A stretch of DNA of 64,000 bases from an uncultured Gammaproteobacteria bacterium (GCA_958295485.1 OY282354.1:1736001-1800000), one strand, 5' to 3'; shown: positions 41,988-51,740, numbered from the stretch's first letter. Notes: a model not told the origin generated them from the letters alone. Numbers and translations: made by a program.

Positions 41988-43879
41988 TCAAATCCATCGT
42001 TGGTTTCCCGCATTTTATTTAATCGCGTTCGTGCATTTTCCGATAAGGGAGTCTGGTAAAGTAAAACGCAATCACTGGCTTTGGAGCCCCTGCCAACCCT
42101 GCCGCGTAATTGATGTAGCTGGGATAAACCCAGGCGTTCGGCGTTTTCAATGATCATCAGGCTGGCATTGGCTACGTCAACGCCCACCTCGATGACCGTT
42201 GTCGCGACTAACAGGTCGATCAAGCCGGATTTGAAGTTATTCATCATCGTTTCCTTTTCAACGCTTTTCATCCTGCCGTGGATAAGCCCGATATTCAGTC
42301 CCGTTAATTGTTCGGTCAGTTGTTTTTGTATGTCTTCCGCTGCCTGCAATTGCAAGGTATCCGAATTTTCAATCAGGGTGCAAACCCAGTAGACCTGCCG
42401 GCCCTGTTGACAGGCCGTATTGATACGGCTGATTACCTCGTCCCTTTTTTCGTTCGAGATGACCGTCGTCTTGACGGGCTGCCGACCCGCGGGCAATTCG
42501 TCAATCACCGAAATATCCAGGTCCGCGAACAGGGTCATGGCCAGGGTCCGGGGAATGGGGGTCGCAGTCATGATCAGTTGATGGGGATGTCTTGTCTTTT
42601 CCATGCCCTTTTCAAGCAAGGCAAGGCGCTGGTCAACGCCGAATCGATGCTGTTCGTCAATGATGATTAAACCAACATTTCCGAATGCAACCTGTTCCTG
42701 GAATAAAGCATGAGTGCCAACGACCACGACCGGCTGTGAGGAGTTCAACGATTTCAATATCTCATCTTTTTCGGACTTTGACTGTTTTCCAACCAGTAGC
42801 AACACCGGTATATCACAGCAAGAGAACCATTGTTTGATATTGAAATAATGTTGATCGGCAAGAATTTCCGTGGGGGCCATTAAAGCGACCTGGTAACCGG
42901 AGCTGATGACCTGGATGGCTGCAATAGCGGCAACAACGGTTTTACCTGAGCCAACGTCTCCCTGGAGAAGCCGCAGCATAGGCATTGAATTCGACATATC
43001 CCTCCGTATTTCACTTAAAACCTTCTTCTGGGCGTTTGTCAGTTCGAACGGAAGATTGCCCAGGAATTCGTTTATATGATTGTTGCCTGGGCCGCCGATG
43101 GAAAATGATTCATGCGCCTGCACCTGTTTCCTGACCAGGCGCAGGCTTAAATGATGGGCGAGCAACTCTTCAAACGCCAAACGCTGTTGGGCCGGATGAT
43201 TGCCTTTTATCAAGCTGTCCACGTCGGCGTCCGGCGGCGGCCTGTGTACAAACCGGATAGCCGAGGTCAGGTCAAACAAGGCGAACTGTTTTAATATCCC
43301 GCCGGGCAGCAGCTCATTCAACCCGGCCTTGCCCCTTGACAGCGCGGCCAGCGCCTGCCCGGTTAAATCACGCAATTTGAATTGGGAGATACCCTGGGTC
43401 GAAGGGTAAACAGGCGTGAGGGTTTGTTCTATATTCGCATCATCAACCTTATCAACCCGCAGGTATTCAGGGTGAATCATCTCCAGGGAATTATTGCCTT
43501 TTCTTAGCTGTCCCCAGCAGCGCAAAGTCATGCCCGGCTTCAGGTTTGCCTGCTGTGCCTTGGAGAAGTGAAAGAACCTCAAAATCAGGGAACCGGTCCC
43601 GTCACTGATGCGGCAGAGCAGACTGCGTCGTTTGCCATACAGGACTTGGGTCAATTCAACCGTGCCCTGGCACAAGGCGGAATTACCCGGCATCAAACTA
43701 CCAAGGGGAACGAGCCTGGTCCGATCAATATATCGATAGGGTAAATGAAATAATAAATCCCGGACTTGATGGATTCCCAGGTGATTCAACCGGTTGCCGA
43801 TCCTGGGGCCGACGCCATTCAGCGCCTTGACAGGCGCGGCAAGGGAAGGAAGTTGATTATGTCCCATTGCGCCCCCCAT
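41768..43879 (-). CDS. recG: ATP-dependent DNA helicase RecG
   Basis: A 703-residue RecG. The N-terminal wedge domain (about 60-200, FHLPYRYIDRTRL) binds branched DNA. The motor has Walker A LLQGDVGSGKTVVAA near residue 295, the DEQH box IIDEQHRFGVDQR near 405, and the helicase C part HQLRGRVGRGSKASDCVLLY. It remodels stalled forks and Holliday junctions. It follows spoT, as in many Gammaproteobacteria. Its last 222 bases are duplicated next to ubiA, which marks the edge of the island. The alternative ATG 43864 (MGHNQL) is five codons in. Confidence 0.96.
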   Translation of the reverse strand: MGGAMGHNQLPSLAAPVKALNGVGPRIGNRLNHLGIHQVRDLLFHLPYRYIDRTRLVPLGSLMPGNSALCQGTVELTQVLYGKRRSLLCRISDGTGSLILRFFHFSKAQQANLKPGMTLRCWGQLRKGNNSLEMIHPEYLRVDKVDDANIEQTLTPVYPSTQGISQFKLRDLTGQALAALSRGKAGLNELLPGGILKQFALFDLTSAIRFVHRPPPDADVDSLIKGNHPAQQRLAFEELLAHHLSLRLVRKQVQAHESFSIGGPGNNHINEFLGNLPFELTNAQKKVLSEIRRDMSNSMPMLRLLQGDVGSGKTVVAAIAAIQVISSGYQVALMAPTEILADQHYFNIKQWFSCCDIPVLLLVGKQSKSEKDEILKSLNSSQPVVVVGTHALFQEQVAFGNVGLIIIDEQHRFGVDQRLALLEKGMEKTRHPHQLIMTATPIPRTLAMTLFADLDISVIDELPAGRQPVKTTVISNEKRDEVISRINTACQQGRQVYWVCTLIENSDTLQLQAAEDIQKQLTEQLTGLNIGLIHGRMKSVEKETMMNNFKSGLIDLLVATTVIEVGVDVANASLMIIENAERLGLSQLHQLRGRVGRGSKASDCVLLYQTPLSENARTRLNKMRETNDGFEIAKSDLELRGPGEILGKRQTGMPELRIANFVRDAQLIPRVQQTADIILENHPGQVSKLLSRWLNTKIDFGKV

Positions 43880-43980
43880 CCTGACCCTCTCCCTTGAGGA
43901 GGGAGGGGATTACTCCTTTCGAGTGAGGGAATGGGGATTTTAGCTCCCCCTCGCTTGCGTAATCTGCACAATCCGCATAT
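43880..43980. other. Polypurine/polypyrimidine spacer between recG and spoT
   Basis: The spacer holds ccctctcccttgaggagggaggggat, in which CCCTCTCCCT can fold on the following AGGGAGGGG. Related C/G-tract sequences occur at 23120-23155 and 54922-54958, also at gene borders. A short dispersed palindrome family is likely; no gene is present. Confidence 0.4.
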
Positions 43981-46098
43981 TTATCTTCTACTGATTTTGG
44001 ATACATGGGGGACGCGTCTTATCCACCTGATTATGTGGGCCAAGTGTTGTCGGTCCGTCACGTCCACTATGAATTTCAAGGTGGTATAGCGATCATCTCT
44101 GTCCTTCATTTCCACGCTGACAATGTTGGCGTTCTGGGTAGCTATTTCTGTTGCGATCTTGGCCAAAACCCCCCGCTGATTGATCACGTCTACCCTGATA
44201 TTTGTCGGAAAACTACTATCAATCTTCTCCTCCCAGGCGACGCTGATCCATTTGTCCGGATGGTTTCTGAATTCGGTTACATTCGGACAGGTTTGGTGGT
44301 GTACGACGATGCCACGTCCGGTCGTAACAAACCCTAAAATAGGATCGCCTGGTATGGGCAAGCAGCATTTGGGAAAATTAACTACCATGCCTTCAGTACC
44401 CTTGATGGTTAAAGGCGCGTTGTTTTTACGGGTTGTTTTTTTGGATTTATCCGGTTGTTCTATCAGTTGCCTTGCAACTATCGTAGCAATTCGATTGCCA
44501 AATCCCACCTCCTGCAGTAATTCATCTTGATGTTCCAAATTAAATTCTTTTAACAGTTTTTCCCATTGTCCGGGTTTGATTTCATCATAACTGGTCGAGT
44601 ACATTTTAAGTTCCCTGACCAGGAGGCGTTTCCCCAGGGACTTGGCCTCGCTCTTCCGCAGGTTTTTAAGATAATGCCTGATGTTTGCCCTGGCTTTTGC
44701 CGTCACGGAAAAATTGAGCCAGGCCGGGTCGGGTCTTGCGCCGGGCGCAGTAATCACCTCAATCGTTTGTCCGGTGGAAAGATGGGTGCTTAAAGGCGCC
44801 AGACGCCGGTCAATCCTCACGCCCACGCAGCCGTTGCCTACGTCCGTATGGATTGCATAGGCAAAGTCCACTGCGGTAGCGCCTTTTTGAAGCTCGATGA
44901 TATCGCCTTTAGGTGTAAAGGCATAAACGGATTCAGGGAACAAATCGATTTTAACGTGCTCCAGAAATTCCTGTGGGTTGCCCGCCGTGGTTTGCATTTC
45001 CATCACGTGTCTTAACCATTCCCGGGCGCGTTTGTGCGCGCCTGAGCGATCACCGGGCGAGCCGGATTTATATAACCAATGGGCTGCAATGCCGGCTTCT
45101 GCAACATCATCCATGTCTCTTGTCCTGATTTGCACTTCCAGGGGAACGCCGTAAGGGCCGAATAAAACCGTGTGCAATGACTGGTATCCGTTTGATTTAG
45201 GGATTGCCACGTAGTCCTTGAATTTACCGGGGACCGGCTTATACAGGTTATGTACGGTGCCTACTACGCGATAACAGGTCTCGACGTCATCGACAACAAT
45301 TCGAAAAGCGTAAACGTCATGGACTTCATTGAAGGGGAGATCCTTGCCCAACATTTTTTGATATATGCCGTACAGGTGTTTTTCCCTGCCGGCCACCTGG
45401 GCGGGAATTCTTTCTTGCCGTAATCGGCGCTTCAAGGCATTTTTCAGCTTGTTGACGATCTCTTTACGATGCCCCCGGGCCTTGATGACTTGTTCGTTCA
45501 ATATGCGATAACGCATGGGATAGAGCGCGGCAAAACCTAACTCTTCCAGTTCCAGGCGAATATTGTTTATGCCAAGACGTTGTGCGATAGGCGCATAAAT
45601 ATCCAAAGTTTCCCTGGCAATCCGCCGGCGTTTTTCAGGGGCCAAGGCGCCCAGGGTACGCATATTATGCAGCCGGTCGGCCAGTTTTACGATGATCACG
45701 CGGATATCGTTACTCATGGCCATCAGCATTTTGCGAAAATTATGGGCTTGCGCTTCCGCATGAGAATCAAACTCAATCCGGGCCAGTTTGCTGACACCGT
45801 CGACTAATTCCGCTACGCCCCTGCCAAATTTTTTCCCGATTTCCTTTTTAGCTGTCCCGGTATCTTCAATCACATCATGCAATATTGCGGCGACCAGGGT
45901 CTGGTGATCCATGTGCATATCACCGAGAATGCCGGCTACCTCAAGTGGATGGTGGATATAGGGTTCACCGCTTTCGCGATGCTGGCCTTCGTGGGCTATT
46001 GCGCCGAATTCATAGGCATGGCGAACCTTTTCAACTTCGTCAGGCGTAAGGTAACCGCCGATGCGCTTTTCAAGCTCGGATAAGGTTGTCATAGCCAT
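43981..46098 (-). CDS. spoT: Bifunctional (p)ppGpp synthetase/hydrolase
   Basis: A 705-residue RelA/SpoT protein with an intact HD hydrolase domain (HHPLEVAGILGDM and ILHDVIEDTG), so it can degrade (p)ppGpp. The synthetase domain has PKSNGYQSLHTVLFGPYG, followed by TGS (FTPKGDIIELQKGATAVDFA) and a C-terminal ACT domain. It controls the stringent response. It lies 88 bases after rpoZ and before recG, the standard order. Length is close to E. coli SpoT (702). Confidence 0.96.
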   Translation of the reverse strand: MAMTTLSELEKRIGGYLTPDEVEKVRHAYEFGAIAHEGQHRESGEPYIHHPLEVAGILGDMHMDHQTLVAAILHDVIEDTGTAKKEIGKKFGRGVAELVDGVSKLARIEFDSHAEAQAHNFRKMLMAMSNDIRVIIVKLADRLHNMRTLGALAPEKRRRIARETLDIYAPIAQRLGINNIRLELEELGFAALYPMRYRILNEQVIKARGHRKEIVNKLKNALKRRLRQERIPAQVAGREKHLYGIYQKMLGKDLPFNEVHDVYAFRIVVDDVETCYRVVGTVHNLYKPVPGKFKDYVAIPKSNGYQSLHTVLFGPYGVPLEVQIRTRDMDDVAEAGIAAHWLYKSGSPGDRSGAHKRAREWLRHVMEMQTTAGNPQEFLEHVKIDLFPESVYAFTPKGDIIELQKGATAVDFAYAIHTDVGNGCVGVRIDRRLAPLSTHLSTGQTIEVITAPGARPDPAWLNFSVTAKARANIRHYLKNLRKSEAKSLGKRLLVRELKMYSTSYDEIKPGQWEKLLKEFNLEHQDELLQEVGFGNRIATIVARQLIEQPDKSKKTTRKNNAPLTIKGTEGMVVNFPKCCLPIPGDPILGFVTTGRGIVVHHQTCPNVTEFRNHPDKWISVAWEEKIDSSFPTNIRVDVINQRGVLAKIATEIATQNANIVSVEMKDRDDRYTTLKFIVDVTDRQHLAHIIRWIRRVPHVSKISRR

Positions 46099-46186
46099 AA
46101 GTCTAACCCAACAAAAACATTCTTATCAGGTTAACCCGGCATTTCCCACCGGCGTATCAGGTGTTCAGGGTGGCTGAAAAGCCGGA

Positions 46187-46480
46187 TCAGGAAAAGTCGT
46201 CGATGGACGCGCCAATCGGGTCCGACACCGGTTCCCGCGTCACGTTCCACCCGTCAATTTCTTCTTCGAACTTCGGTTTCCCGATGGATTCAATATTCTC
46301 GGGCGTGATCAGCCCGGAGGCTATTTCCCTGAGCGCAATCACGGTGGGTTTGTCCGTCGTCTCATCGATCAGGGGCTCGACCCCCATGCTGAGTTGCCTG
46401 GCTCGTTTACTTGCCAGCAAAACCAGGTCATATCGATTATCAAGATTTTCCAAACAGTCTTCTACAGTCAGTCTAGCCAT
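46187..46480 (-). CDS. rpoZ: RNA polymerase omega subunit
   Basis: A 97-residue omega subunit beginning [20 protein letters not shown], with LASKRARQL and [13 protein letters not shown]. It helps assemble beta-prime and is involved in (p)ppGpp binding, which suits its place directly before spoT. The C-terminal acidic tail is a little longer than in E. coli (91 residues). Confidence 0.96.
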   Translation of the reverse strand: MARLTVEDCLENLDNRYDLVLLASKRARQLSMGVEPLIDETTDKPTVIALREIASGLITPENIESIGKPKFEEEIDGWNVTREPVSDPIGASIDDFS

Positions 46481-46567
46481 GCTGATTCCTTGGTATGAAT
46501 AATGTCGTTATTCCGGCGCAAGCTGGAACCCGGTCAAAAAATATTCTCGTAAAACGAGGTTGTCAGT

Positions 46568-47221
46568 TTACCGGATGTTACTGCCTTGTCGCAATAACTC
46601 TTGCACTAATTCTTCGTAATAGCCCCGTTGCAGGCGATAGTCGTGCCTGGCCGCGGTAAAGATCGCTGAAAGCAGGGCCAGGGTTTTATCAAAGTCGTCA
46701 TTAACGACCAGGTAATCATATTCTTTATAATGTTCAATCTCACTTATGGCTTCCCGCATACGGCGTTTGATTTTCTCGTCCTCATCGCCGCGTCCTTCCA
46801 GGCGTTTCTCCAGGGCCGAAAGGGAGGGAGGCAGGATAAAGACATTGACCGCGTCTTGCATGGTCTTGCGAACTTGCCGGGCGCCCTGCCAGTCGATTTC
46901 CAGAATAATGTCTTTTCCATCAGTTAGTTGCTCTTCCACCCACGTTCGGGACGTCCCGTAACGGTGGTCGAATATCCTTGCGTGCTCAAGGAACCGGTTT
47001 TGATCGACCAAGGCCTGAAACTCGTCCTCGCCGACAAAATGATAATCTGCGCCGGGTTTTTCATGAGGTCTTGGCGCGCGCGTCGTATGTGAAACGGATA
47101 CATGTAAACCGGGGACGCTTTTCAGCAGCGCGCGCGTCAAAGAAGTCTTTCCGGCGCCGGACGGCGCCGATATGACAAACAAAATACCTTTCAATCCCTT
47201 AATATGCGGGTTATTGGTCAT
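46568..47221 (-). CDS. gmk: Guanylate kinase
   Basis: A 217-residue kinase. The P-loop is VISAPSGAGKTSLTRALL near residue 16. The GMP-binding region is SVSHTTRAPRPHEKPGADYH, and ILEIDWQGARQV follows. It converts GMP to GDP. An open frame reaches 47257, inside yicC, but ATG 47221 (MTNNPHIKGLKG), ten bases after the yicC stop with gggaa upstream, gives the family's normal N-terminus. Confidence 0.95.
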   Translation of the reverse strand: MTNNPHIKGLKGILFVISAPSGAGKTSLTRALLKSVPGLHVSVSHTTRAPRPHEKPGADYHFVGEDEFQALVDQNRFLEHARIFDHRYGTSRTWVEEQLTDGKDIILEIDWQGARQVRKTMQDAVNVFILPPSLSALEKRLEGRGDEDEKIKRRMREAISEIEHYKEYDYLVVNDDFDKTLALLSAIFTAARHDYRLQRGYYEELVQELLRQGSNIR

Positions 47222-47231
47222 TATTTCCCGG

Positions 47232-48089
47232 TTATTCGACGTTCTGTATTTGTTCACGCATTTGTTCGGTCAATACCTTGAGCTCAATCGACGCATTGCT
47301 CGTATCGATATGGGCTGATTTGGAACCCAGCGTATTGGTTTCACGATTTATTTCCTGCATGAGGAAATCAAGCCGCCTGCCGATGGGGGCGGTTTCACTC
47401 AACACCCTTTTTACCTCGTGAACATGTGCCTCCAGGCGATCGAGTTCCTCTTCTACATCCAGTTTTTGAGATAATAAAACGATTTCCTGCTCAAGCCTGT
47501 CGTTGTCCAATTCAACGTCAAGTTCGCGAGCTCTGGACAAGTACCGTTCCCTGGCGGCGTTGATGATATCCGGCATTTTGTTTCTGACCCGCTCCAGCTG
47601 ACCGAGAGATAGCTCACATCTCTTTTCGATCATCTTTTTGATTTCCCCTCCTTCCCTGTATCGATCATCAACAATAACGTCCAGGGCATTGTCCAGTAAC
47701 TTGGTCACGGGGCCGCTGATCCTCTCCAGGTCCGGCGGCTTTTTATCCATGACGCCGGGCCAGCGCAATACGTCAAAACGACTTATCACCGTGGGGTTTT
47801 CCACGTCGAGTTCGTCGGCGGCCCGGATCAGCTTTTTTGCGAGTTCCGCGTTGACGAAAACATCTTCGGCAGTCGAGCTGGTTTCATAGCGCAGGTTGCA
47901 GTCCACCTTGCCCCGGTTCAGCCTTGCCGAGACGCGCTCCCTCACGGTGGGTTCCATCACGCGCAGGTTTTCAGGCAGCCGCATCGAAATATCAAGATAA
48001 CGATGATTAACCGTGCGCACTTCCCAAACGGCCTGACCCCACTCACCGGAGTCTTCAAGCCGGGCAAAAGCGGTCATGCTGGCGACCAT
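47232..48089 (-). CDS. yicC: YicC family endoribonuclease
   Basis: A 285-residue YicC protein starting MVASMTAFARLEDSGEWG, with EVRTVNHRYLDISMRLPE and the DUF1732 C-terminal part (GRRLDFLMQEINRETNTLGS). E. coli YicC is a hexameric endoribonuclease. It is the first gene of the yicC-gmk-rpoZ-spoT-recG run. Its normal divergent neighbour rph is displaced by about 1 kb because a toxin-antitoxin pair lies between. Confidence 0.95.
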   Translation of the reverse strand: MVASMTAFARLEDSGEWGQAVWEVRTVNHRYLDISMRLPENLRVMEPTVRERVSARLNRGKVDCNLRYETSSTAEDVFVNAELAKKLIRAADELDVENPTVISRFDVLRWPGVMDKKPPDLERISGPVTKLLDNALDVIVDDRYREGGEIKKMIEKRCELSLGQLERVRNKMPDIINAARERYLSRARELDVELDNDRLEQEIVLLSQKLDVEEELDRLEAHVHEVKRVLSETAPIGRRLDFLMQEINRETNTLGSKSAHIDTSNASIELKVLTEQMREQIQNVE

Positions 48090-48209
48090 GCTATTTTACC
48101 GCTTCAATCAAGTCGATTTTCATTGCGCTGTCTGATATTGCCGTTGTTCAGGTTTTACAGTTTACTTAATTCCAATGGAATTTAGAACCCGGACAGTTTT
48201 CTATCAAAC

Positions 48210-48232
48210 CATATGGTATATTAGGCCATATG
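48210..48232. promoter_or_regulatory. Operator overlapping the tumE start codon
   Basis: CATATGG (48210-48216) and CCATATG (48226-48232) form a 7+7 inverted repeat with a 9-base spacer containing TATATT, a possible -10 box. The right arm includes the ATG of the toxin gene. Binding there by the HTH partner would block both promoter and start, a typical toxin-antitoxin autoregulation design. Confidence 0.6.
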
Positions 48233-48523
48233 CAGGCTGAATTACTTTATCGGGACAAGTATATCTATCGGGATGGGGCGATCCGTGAGATGGTCATCTG
48301 GCGATTGCCGGAACCGGACACTGATTATCCGCATAGCTTAAAATACCGGTTGTTCTATGGTTATCCTGATGAATGCCTGGTGCGGTATGACAATGAACGC
48401 GGCAAAGGAGATCATCGCCATTATGGCGACCGGGAAGAAGCTTACAAATGGGTGTCGGCCACTCAGTTAGTGGCTGATTTTAAAGCCGATATCGAAAAGT
48501 TGCGAGGTGAGCAAGATGAATAA
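48230..48523 (+). CDS. tumE: TumE-like toxin (DUF6516)
   Basis: A 97-residue protein of the TumE/DUF6516 type: an all-beta start with YRDGAIREMVIWRLPEP, then SLKYRLFYGYPDECLVRYDNE, GKGDHRHYGDREEAY and a C-terminal helix FKADIEKLR. Such proteins are reported as toxins paired with a helix-turn-helix antitoxin, which follows here with an 8-base overlap. No ribosome site precedes the ATG, and a TATATT box sits 7 bases before it, so the message may be leaderless (inference). It is small and accessory, inserted between yicC and rph. Confidence 0.8.
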   Translation: MQAELLYRDKYIYRDGAIREMVIWRLPEPDTDYPHSLKYRLFYGYPDECLVRYDNERGKGDHRHYGDREEAYKWVSATQLVADFKADIEKLRGEQDE

Positions 48524-48878
48524 ACAACATATTCATATTGGCACAGAAGATGCCAATCACGGTTTTGAGCGGTTTGTGGAAACGTGGGAACGCGCTGAAC
48601 AAGGTCAAATCAGGGAAGCGGAGGTTCATTTGAATTTTCAAGACTTGTCCATGCTGCTATCCATACTGACGCCTCGCCGGTTGGAAGTACTGAAAACCTT
48701 GCGGCAACAAGGCCCCTCGAGTGTCCGGGCCTTGTCCAGAAATTCAGGAAGAGACTACAAAAACGTCCACGCCGATGTCCGGGCGCTGGAAGGCGTTGGC
48801 TTGTTGGAGAGAACCGGGGAAGGAACTTTGCAGGTACCCTGGGATGTTATTGATGCACATGTGGATTTGGCTGCGTAA
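48516..48878 (+). CDS. HTH antitoxin of the TumE pair (HVO_A0114-like)
   Basis: A 120-residue protein. After a helical N-terminal toxin-contact region, a winged helix is clear: LTPRRLEVLKTLRQQGPSSV, then RALSRNSGRDYKNVHADVRA and GLLER. It fits the HVO_A0114-like DNA-binding family. It likely neutralises TumE and represses the pair through the inverted repeat at 48210. ATG 48516 has gaggtgag four bases upstream and is preferred to GTG 48507. Confidence 0.8.
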   Translation: MNKQHIHIGTEDANHGFERFVETWERAEQGQIREAEVHLNFQDLSMLLSILTPRRLEVLKTLRQQGPSSVRALSRNSGRDYKNVHADVRALEGVGLLERTGEGTLQVPWDVIDAHVDLAA

Positions 48879-49019
48879 AAACTTTCAAGACGCCGGAATA
48901 AACCTTATCTCCCCCTGAAGTTGGCCCCGGTTGCAAAGTGAGTATATTGTAACTTGAGGTACTACCCAATCCCTCACTTTTAGTCCGGTATCCAGGACAA
49001 TCGCATACCTTTACGACCC

Positions 49020-49099
49020 CATCATTCTGAGGAGCGTAGTGACGAAGAATCTACGCCTTTGTTTGATATGGATTACTCGCCGGCGACTCAGGATGACGG
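49020..49099. repeat. MITE-like element with inverted ends upstream of rph
   Basis: The ends CATCATTCTGAG (49020-49031) and CTCAGGATGACGG (49087-49099) are imperfect inverted repeats around about 55 bases that include gaggagcgtagtgacgaaga. This resembles the widespread CATTCTGAGG...CCTCAGAATG intergenic element seen in many genomes. Its right end abuts the -35 box of rph. Confidence 0.5.
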
Positions 49100-49101
49100 A
49101 A

Positions 49102-49129
49102 TTGTATGTCTCCCTGATAGGGTTATAAT
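49102..49129 (+). promoter_or_regulatory. Sigma70-type promoter of rph-rdgB
   Basis: TTGTAT (49102-49107) and a perfect TATAAT (49124-49129) are separated by 16 bases, 31 bases upstream of the rph start codon. Confidence 0.65.
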
Positions 49130-49160
49130 AGCGGGGAATTGGTTCAACCGGAGTATGAAA

Positions 49161-49877
49161 ATGCGCCCCAGCGGACGTGCTTGCGATGAAATGAGGAAAG
49201 TGGTTCTGACCAGGGCTTACACGTGTCATGCCGAGGGTTCGGTCCTGGTTGAGTTTGGTCGGACCAGGGTGATTTGCAATGCAACCTTCGAGAGTTCAGT
49301 GCCGCCTTTTTTGAAGGGCGCAGGCAAAGGCTGGGTGACGGCTGAATATGGCATGTTGCCGAGATCGACCAACAAGCGCACGCGTCGCGAGGCAAACCAG
49401 AACAAGCAAAGCGGGCGTACCCATGAAATCCAGCGATTGATCGGGCGCTCTTTACGGGCGGTGGTGGATTTAAAGGCCTTGGGTGAAAATACCATTATCG
49501 TTGACTGTGACGTCATCCAGGCCGATGGCGGCACTCGCACCGCCTCGATTACCGGTAGTTACGTGGCCCTGGTGGATGCCGTCGATGCCGTGCTGGCAAA
49601 AGGAGCCATCAAGACCAATCCCATTACCGCCGCGGTCGCCTCCGTTTCGGTTGGCATAAGCGGTGGCGTCCCGGTGTTGGACCTGGATTATGTCGAGGAC
49701 TCAGCCGCTGAAACGGACATGAACGTGGTTATGAACGACAGGGGTGAATTGATCGAAATCCAGGGTACGGCGGAAGGCCATCCGTTCACCTTTGCCGAGT
49801 TGGAGCAGTTGCTGGCCCTGGCCAGGAACGGCATCGATGAGTTGTTTGCCATCCAATCGGTGACGCTCGATGCGTGA
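49161..49877 (+). CDS. rph: Ribonuclease PH
   Basis: A 238-residue RNase PH, identical in length to E. coli. [14 protein letters not shown], then [37 protein letters not shown] and [20 protein letters not shown] are conserved. It trims tRNA 3' ends phosphorolytically. ATG 49161 is preferred because ggag lies seven bases upstream; ATG 49155 would be too close to it. It overlaps rdgB by eight bases. Confidence 0.96.
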   Translation: MRPSGRACDEMRKVVLTRAYTCHAEGSVLVEFGRTRVICNATFESSVPPFLKGAGKGWVTAEYGMLPRSTNKRTRREANQNKQSGRTHEIQRLIGRSLRAVVDLKALGENTIIVDCDVIQADGGTRTASITGSYVALVDAVDAVLAKGAIKTNPITAAVASVSVGISGGVPVLDLDYVEDSAAETDMNVVMNDRGELIEIQGTAEGHPFTFAELEQLLALARNGIDELFAIQSVTLDA

Positions 49878-50481
49878 CAGAGAAATTGTGGTGGCCAGCG
49901 GCAACCCGGGTAAACTACGGGAGTTCGCAGAATTATTTTCCGGCTACCAGGTTGGGATATTATCGCAGTCTGCCTTCTCGGTGCCTGAGGTTGAAGAAAC
50001 CGGCTCCAGCTTTGTTGAAAATGCCATCATAAAGGCCAAACATGCAGCGGTCGCTACCAGACGGGCCGTTATCGCCGATGATTCCGGCATCGAAGTGGAT
50101 GTATTAAACGGTGAGCCGGGTATTTATTCGGCGCGCTATGCCGGTGAAACCGCGTCTGACGGCGATAACCTGCAATTATTATTGAAAAATATCGCGGCCG
50201 CCGGCGCGCAAAAACCGACAGCCAGGTTTCAGTGCGCCATGGCATACGTGCGCGGGAATGATGACCCCCATCCCATGGTCGCGCAGGGAACGTGGCAGGG
50301 ATACATTATCGACGAACCAAGAGGTGAAAATGGTTTTGGATACGACCCCGTATTCTATGTGCCGACCCATGACTGCACCTCGGCGGAATTGCCGCCGGAA
50401 ATTAAAAATGCCATCAGCCACAGGGGACAGGCCCTGCGGACCTTGCTCAAGATGATGAAGGAAGCAAATGTACTCAGCTGA
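49870..50481 (+). CDS. rdgB: XTP/dITP pyrophosphatase
   Basis: A 203-residue HAM1/RdgB protein with [46 protein letters not shown] and GFGYDPVF. It removes non-canonical purine nucleotides. The usual next gene hemW is displaced by 6.2 kb: an efflux pair and a nuclease-like pair intervene. Confidence 0.95.
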   Translation: MRDREIVVASGNPGKLREFAELFSGYQVGILSQSAFSVPEVEETGSSFVENAIIKAKHAAVATRRAVIADDSGIEVDVLNGEPGIYSARYAGETASDGDNLQLLLKNIAAAGAQKPTARFQCAMAYVRGNDDPHPMVAQGTWQGYIIDEPRGENGFGYDPVFYVPTHDCTSAELPPEIKNAISHRGQALRTLLKMMKEANVLS

Positions 50482-51634
50482 CAGGAAAACCGCCAACGAT
50501 ATGATCATGGCCCAAAGGTATTCCCGGCATGGTATCCGGGCATTTTCCCTGCTGGTCATGGTGAATTTCGTCCTGGTGAATTTCGCCTGGTCGCAGGATA
50601 ACGGGTCATCGCCGCTGAAAGTGTCGGTAAAAGTGGTGAAGGCAGTCATCGCCCCGGTCTATGAAGAATTGCCGTTGACCGGCAGCGTAATGACAAGACG
50701 TTTGTCCAATATCTCGCCGGAGGTGGCTGGCCTGGTTGCAACTATCCACGTGGATGAAGGCAATGAAGTCAAACAGGGCGACCCCTTGCTGGAATTGGAT
50801 AAAGTCATCGCGGAGATTGAGCAGGCCGGCGCGCAAGCCCGGGTGAAAGAGGCGGAGGCAAGGGTAAGAGAGGCAATTCGGCAAAGGAATGAAGCGGCGG
50901 AACTGGTCGAAAAGAAGCATATTGCGGCAACCAGCTATGAAGCGGCCCTGGCCGCGGTGGACATGGATACGGCGGCGTTGGAACGCCTCAAGGCAGAATT
51001 GCGTCGCCAAAAGGAAATTATCAGGCGACACGTAGTGAAAGCGCCTTTTGACGGCGTTATTACGGAAAAAATGGTTGAGAAAGGTGAATGGGTCAAGATC
51101 GATACCGCCTTGTTCGAGTTGGCGGAGATCAAGTGGATTCGGGTCGATGTGCCGGTGCCGCAGTTTTATTTTAATGACGTGCAGTTAGGCGCCCCGGTCA
51201 AGGTCACTTTTGATGCCTATCCGGAGAGGAGCTTCCTTGCCAAAGTCACCATGAAGATCCCCATGAGCAATGAAGCGGCCAGGACCTTTCCGGTAAGGAT
51301 AGACATTGACAACGAGGACCGCCTGATTGCTCCGGGGATGTCGGCCCGCGTGGTTTTTCAGCTCAGCGATGCAGCGACTGAACAGGCGTTATTACTGCCA
51401 CAGGATGCCATTGTCAGAAAACCGGACGGCAGTGAAGCCATCTGGGTATTGCAGGAAGGGAAGGGTGGTTTGAATGCCCGATCGGTGAATATACAGACGG
51501 GGCGCGCCCACCGGGGGAATATTGAAATCACCGCCGGCAAGGTACAGGTCGGCGACCAGGTGGTAGTCCGCGGCAATGAAATCCTGCGCCCCGGTCAACT
51601 CGTGGAAATCAAGGAAGAACTCCAGGTAAACTAA
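50468..51634 (+). CDS. RND efflux periplasmic adaptor (membrane fusion) protein
   Basis: A 388-residue adaptor. An N-terminal hydrophobic leader (about 25-43) is followed by lipoyl half-motifs (TIHVDEGNEVKQGDPLLELD and VKAPFDGVITEKMVEKGEWV), an alpha-hairpin (about 118-180) and beta-barrel plus membrane-proximal domains. It bridges the RND pump to an outer membrane channel. The ATG has gaaggaag upstream and overlaps the rdgB end by 14 bases; ATG 50501 is an alternative. No outer membrane factor gene is adjacent. Confidence 0.9.
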   Translation: MYSADRKTANDMIMAQRYSRHGIRAFSLLVMVNFVLVNFAWSQDNGSSPLKVSVKVVKAVIAPVYEELPLTGSVMTRRLSNISPEVAGLVATIHVDEGNEVKQGDPLLELDKVIAEIEQAGAQARVKEAEARVREAIRQRNEAAELVEKKHIAATSYEAALAAVDMDTAALERLKAELRRQKEIIRRHVVKAPFDGVITEKMVEKGEWVKIDTALFELAEIKWIRVDVPVPQFYFNDVQLGAPVKVTFDAYPERSFLAKVTMKIPMSNEAARTFPVRIDIDNEDRLIAPGMSARVVFQLSDAATEQALLLPQDAIVRKPDGSEAIWVLQEGKGGLNARSVNIQTGRAHRGNIEITAGKVQVGDQVVVRGNEILRPGQLVEIKEELQVN

Positions 51635-51740
51635 CCCGATGTTCCTGCTTTCCCTACACATGGATAAAGGACAACCACAGGGGTTTGCCCCTGCGGAGAC
51701 CACATTGCAACTACCCCTCGCAACGGTTATTTAGCCCGCG

